The notes under the pieces were generated by a model. It had not been told where the DNA came from, made no database searches, and worked only from the letters and a program-made list of their open reading frames with translations. Below are positions 5,961 through 7,803 of a DNA stretch of 7,803 nucleotides, piece by piece. The stretch is from Burkholderiaceae bacterium (GTDB lineage Bacteria; Pseudomonadota; Gammaproteobacteria; Burkholderiales; Burkholderiaceae_C): NCBI GenBank assembly GCA_025458585.1, contig JALOSD010000300.1, positions 1 to 7,803 of the forward strand, written 5' to 3'. Made by a program: the position numbers and the translations under genes. Position 1 is the stretch's first letter. Each line of letters opens with the position of its first letter.

Positions 5961-5988
5961 CAAGGATGCGCGAACGCGCATGACCTTG
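5961..5988. repeat. Imperfect inverted repeat upstream of the photolyase start
   Basis: Perfect 7-bp arms ATGCGCG (5966-5972) and CGCGCAT (5975-5981) flank a 2-bp AA centre. Outer arms CAAGG (5961-5965) and CCTTG (5984-5988) extend the symmetry, with a 2-base GA bulge on one side. It sits in the 54-bp gap between the GNAT gene and the photolyase and ends 5 bp before the photolyase ATG, where a ribosome binding site would normally be. It could be an operator or an mRNA hairpin limiting translation. No T-run follows, so it is not an obvious terminator. Confidence 0.6.
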
Positions 5989-6009
5989 CCGGCGTGGGGC
6001 CGCAGCGGT

Positions 6010-6438
6010 TCAGCGCCGCGGGTGCTCCCAGACCTGCACCGGCGCGCCGAGGAAGTCCGCCGTGCGCGCGAGCGTCGCGCCGAGCCGCTCGGCGACCGCG
6101 GCCGAGCGCGCGTTGCCGGGGCGGATCAGGCTGATCAGCCGTTCGATGCCGAACGCCGCGCGCCGGGCCAGCGCGGCGCGGCACGCTTCGGTGGCCAGAC
6201 CCCGGCCCCCGCTCGTGCGTTCCTCGAGCGCCCACATGCCGAAGCCGCGCAGCGGCCAGTGGCCGAGGAAGAGCGCCATCTGCCGCCACGCCGCGTCGCG
6301 GTCGATCGGCCCGCCGTCGCCGACGAAGCGCATCACCTCGGCGTCGGCGCACATCGTGGCGTAGGCGTCGAGGTCGGCGGCGGCGAACGCGCGCAGGCGC
6401 AGGCGCTCGGTCTCGATCACCGGGATGTCGAAGGCCAT
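6010..6438 (-). CDS. GNAT acetyltransferase (RimJ-like), internally shortened
   Basis: The protein resembles the RimJ/RimL-type GNAT family, which transfers acetyl from acetyl-CoA to an amine; the substrate is unknown. The N-terminal half is typical: PVIETERLRLRAF (6-18), an acidic DL-DAYATMCAD stretch, and the GHWPLRGFGMWALEE strand (59-73). The C-terminal half GRGLATEACRAAL (78-90) and ERLISLIRPGNARSAAVAERLGA is also typical. Between WALEERTSG and GRGLATEA, however, relatives carry about 28 residues (strand plus loop, of the kind 'GRIGLW.PEGWPG.EVGW.LA..YW') that are absent here. The total is 142 residues against about 170 usual. The missing part includes beta strand 4, which shapes the acetyl-CoA site, so activity is doubtful although the frame is intact. 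The ATG start follows gshB by 19 bp. It may be a decayed gene or the product of an assembly deletion. Confidence 0.8.
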   Translation of the reverse strand: MAFDIPVIETERLRLRAFAAADLDAYATMCADAEVMRFVGDGGPIDRDAAWRQMALFLGHWPLRGFGMWALEERTSGGRGLATEACRAALARRAAFGIERLISLIRPGNARSAAVAERLGATLARTADFLGAPVQVWEHPRR

Positions 6439-6457
6439 CGCCGGCGCCGTCGTGCCG

Positions 6458-7414
6458 TCAGGCCCGTGCCGCAGCCGTGCGCTCGACCGCGTCGATGAAG
6501 ACCCGCGCGACGTCGAAGCCGGTCTGCTGCGTGATCTCCTGGAAGCCGGTCGGGCTCGTGACGTTGATCTCGGTGAGGCAGTCGCCGATCACGTCGAGCC
6601 CGGCGAACACGATGCCGCGCTGCGCCAGCACGCGGCCGACGCCGTGCGCGATCTCGCGGTCGCGCTCGCTGATCGGCTGCGCGACGCCCTTGCCACCGAC
6701 CGCGAGGTTGCCGCGGATCTCGCTGCCCTGCGGGATGCGCGCGAGGCAGTAAGGCACCGGTTCGCCGTCGATCACGATCACGCGCTTGTCGCCGTGCACG
6801 ATCTCGGTCAGGTACTTCTGCGCCATCACCGTGACGGCGCCGTGGCGGTTCAGCGTCTCGGTGATCGCGCCCAGGTTCAGCCCGTCGGGGCCGACCCGGA
6901 AGATGCCCATGCCGCCCATGCCGTCGAGCGGCTTGAGGATGACGTCGCGGTGCTCGTCGTGGAACGCGCGGATCGCCTTGGCGTCGCGCGTGACGAGCGT
7001 CGGGCCGATGTACTGCGGAAACTCCATCACCGCGAGCTTCTCGGGATGGTCGCGCAGCGCGCGCGGCTTGTTGACGACGCAAGCCCCCTCGCGCTCGGCC
7101 TGCTCGAGCAGGTGGGTGGCGTAGAAATACTCGCTGTCGAAGGGGGGATCCTTGCGCATCAGCACGACGTCGGCGTCGGCGAGCGCCAGTTCGCGCTCCT
7201 GCACGGTGTCGAACCAGGCCTTCACGTCGCCCGTGAGCGTGATCGCGCGAGCGCGCCGCGCCACCACGCGCGAGCCGTCGCGCCACACGAGGTCGGCCGG
7301 CTCGCAGGCCCAGAGCACGTGGCCGCGCGCAGCGGCCTGCCGCATCATCGCGAATGTCGTGTCCTTGTAGACCTTGAAGGTCTCGAGCGGGTCGGCAACG
7401 AAGAGCAGGTTCAC
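6458..7414 (-). CDS. gshB: Glutathione synthetase (GshB)
   Basis: ATP-grasp ligase that joins gamma-glutamylcysteine and glycine to make glutathione in the cytoplasm, the second step of glutathione synthesis. The 318-residue length is normal for bacterial GshB (about 315). The N-terminus LLFVADPLETFKVYKDTTFAMM (residues 3-24) is the family's substrate-domain signature, followed by MRKDPPFDSEYFYATHLLE at 86-104. The ATP-grasp part shows ILKPLDGMGGMGIF (159-172), the glycine-rich lid, and EINVTSPTG (282-290), with the metal-binding Glu and Asn. The start is GTG at 7412-7414; its position fits the family N-terminus, although no good ribosome binding site is visible. The stop is 19 bp before the GNAT gene, so co-transcription is likely. 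gshA is not in the window. Identification is very secure. Confidence 0.96.
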   Translation of the reverse strand: MNLLFVADPLETFKVYKDTTFAMMRQAAARGHVLWACEPADLVWRDGSRVVARRARAITLTGDVKAWFDTVQERELALADADVVLMRKDPPFDSEYFYATHLLEQAEREGACVVNKPRALRDHPEKLAVMEFPQYIGPTLVTRDAKAIRAFHDEHRDVILKPLDGMGGMGIFRVGPDGLNLGAITETLNRHGAVTVMAQKYLTEIVHGDKRVIVIDGEPVPYCLARIPQGSEIRGNLAVGGKGVAQPISERDREIAHGVGRVLAQRGIVFAGLDVIGDCLTEINVTSPTGFQEITQQTGFDVARVFIDAVERTAAARA

Positions 7415-7622
7415 GGCGCGAAGGGTTCAGGGCACGGGGCCGCTAGTGTTGCACCGATGCCGGGGCCGCGCCGGCGGCACGTCGACGGCTCCACCCGGCG
7501 AGCGCCGGCGCCGTGGCCGGGACGCCAGTCGCGCCGATGCGCGCGCGCAACTGCCGAGGCCTCCCGAGGAAACGCCGGGCCACCCCAGGTGTCCACGACC
7601 CGTGGGCGCGTTGAGCGCGGCC
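7415..7622. other. Intergenic gap between kup and gshB
   Basis: No gene, RNA gene or clean promoter was found in this stretch. Open frames here have arginine/proline-rich low-complexity translations and overlap the kup end. The minus-strand sequence just before gshB contains GTGCAACACTAG at about 7444-7455, which faintly resembles a -10 region, but no convincing -35 partner was found. The gshB promoter probably lies in this gap because kup ends before it. Confidence 0.4.
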
Positions 7623-7637
7623 CGGCCCTGGGGGCCG
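7623..7637 (-). terminator. Possible GC hairpin terminator after kup
   Basis: On the minus strand, CGGCCC-CCA-GGGCCG forms a perfect 6-bp stem with a 3-nt loop immediately after the kup stop codon. There is no T-run after the stem, so a classical rho-independent terminator is not shown. In DNA this GC-rich the hairpin could be chance. Confidence 0.3.
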
Positions 7638-7803
7638 TCAGAGCTCGATCTTCGCCCCGAGCTCGACGACGCGGTTCGCCGGCAGCGCGAGAAAGTCGGC
7701 GGCACGCGCGGCGTTGCGCTGCATCGCGGCGAACAGCTTCGCGCGCCACGCCGGCAGGCCCGGCGCGACGCGCGGCACGACGATGTCGCGCGAGACGAAG
7801 TAG
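7638..7803 (-). CDS. kup: Kup potassium uptake transporter, C-terminal end (partial)
   Basis: Only the last 54 residues and the stop codon are in the window; the 5' part lies beyond position 7803. Reading starts at 7802, with one base of a split codon at 7803. The peptide runs YFVSRDIVVPRVAPGLPAW, then a segment with RNAARAADFLALP, and ends NRVVELGAKIEL. This matches the end of the Kup/KUP/HAK K+ uptake family, whose cytoplasmic tail typically carries a 'W+.KLF..M.RNA..A..FF.+P.NRVVELG' pattern. Kup is a membrane K+/H+ symporter of about 620 residues, but no membrane segment is visible in this fragment. The stop is TGA. A 6-bp GC hairpin follows it directly, and 223 bp separate it from gshB, so the two may be separate transcription units. 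Identification of the family tail is fairly secure; function follows from the family. Confidence 0.85.
   Translation of the reverse strand, partial: YFVSRDIVVPRVAPGLPAWRAKLFAAMQRNAARAADFLALPANRVVELGAKIEL

Noticed and set aside
4439..6352. Long upstream extension of the DUF2256 frame
   Set aside because: The translation above 4438 is arginine/alanine-rich and overlaps the photolyase; only the last 59 residues match DUF2256, and a GTG with an AGAGG site begins there.
4429..6498. 689-codon plus-strand open frame opposite the photolyase and GNAT
   Set aside because: Low-complexity Arg/Ala/Val/His translation with no recognisable motif; it mirrors the strongly supported photolyase, GNAT and gshB genes and is a product of high GC.
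7427..7749. Minus-strand open frames in the kup-gshB gap
   Set aside because: Arg/Pro-rich translations without motifs, overlapping the kup end in another frame.
1..7803. CRISPR arrays, tRNA or rRNA genes, insertion sequences and attachment sites
   Set aside because: I looked for regularly spaced repeats, cloverleaf-like segments, transposase motifs and flanking inverted repeats, and saw none.

Overview
The window is very GC-rich, and every gene I can support lies on the minus strand, so gene order runs from high to low coordinates. A betaproteobacterial-type glutathione synthetase (GshB) next to the end of a Kup potassium transporter suggests a Burkholderiales-like betaproteobacterium. This is inferred from protein character only; no database was searched.

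Layout, right to left. The last 54 residues of kup (7638-7803) are followed by a 223-bp gap without a gene, then gshB (6458-7414) and, 19 bp on, a short GNAT acetyltransferase (6010-6438). A 54-bp gap carrying a strong inverted repeat leads into a compact DNA-photorepair block. That block holds a divergent flavin photolyase/cryptochrome (4435-5955), a 59-residue DUF2256 cysteine protein (4259-4438), an FeS-type photolyase/cryptochrome of the PhrB/DPRP class (2800-4266), and a third photolyase homologue that starts directly with the FAD-binding domain (1605-2795). The first three of these overlap by 3 and 8 nt, and the fourth starts 4 nt after the third ends. After an 85-bp gap with a hairpin come a DUF393 (DCC-type) protein (about 1110-1519), an atypical short-chain dehydrogenase (376-1113) and a small lipoprotein (145-327). 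Positions 1-144 hold no gene I can defend.

The block brings together three photolyase-superfamily proteins of three different architectures, plus DUF2256, DUF393 and an SDR, downstream of glutathione synthesis. This suggests a light or photo-oxidative damage response, with flavin enzymes repairing UV lesions and glutathione buffering oxidants. That joint role is inference; no light-responsive regulator is visible here.

Several genes look damaged or unusual. The FeS photolyase lacks about 29 residues that in its family include the FAD-binding HSLLS segment. The GNAT lacks about 28 residues in the middle of its fold. The DUF393 frame has no stop where it should end and runs on inside the SDR gene, consistent with a missing base. 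The SDR has Ile in place of the catalytic Tyr. The FAD-first photolyase has about 155 residues after its FAD domain that may be a relocated alpha/beta domain. The first photolyase ends in a sliding-clamp-like QRALF motif.
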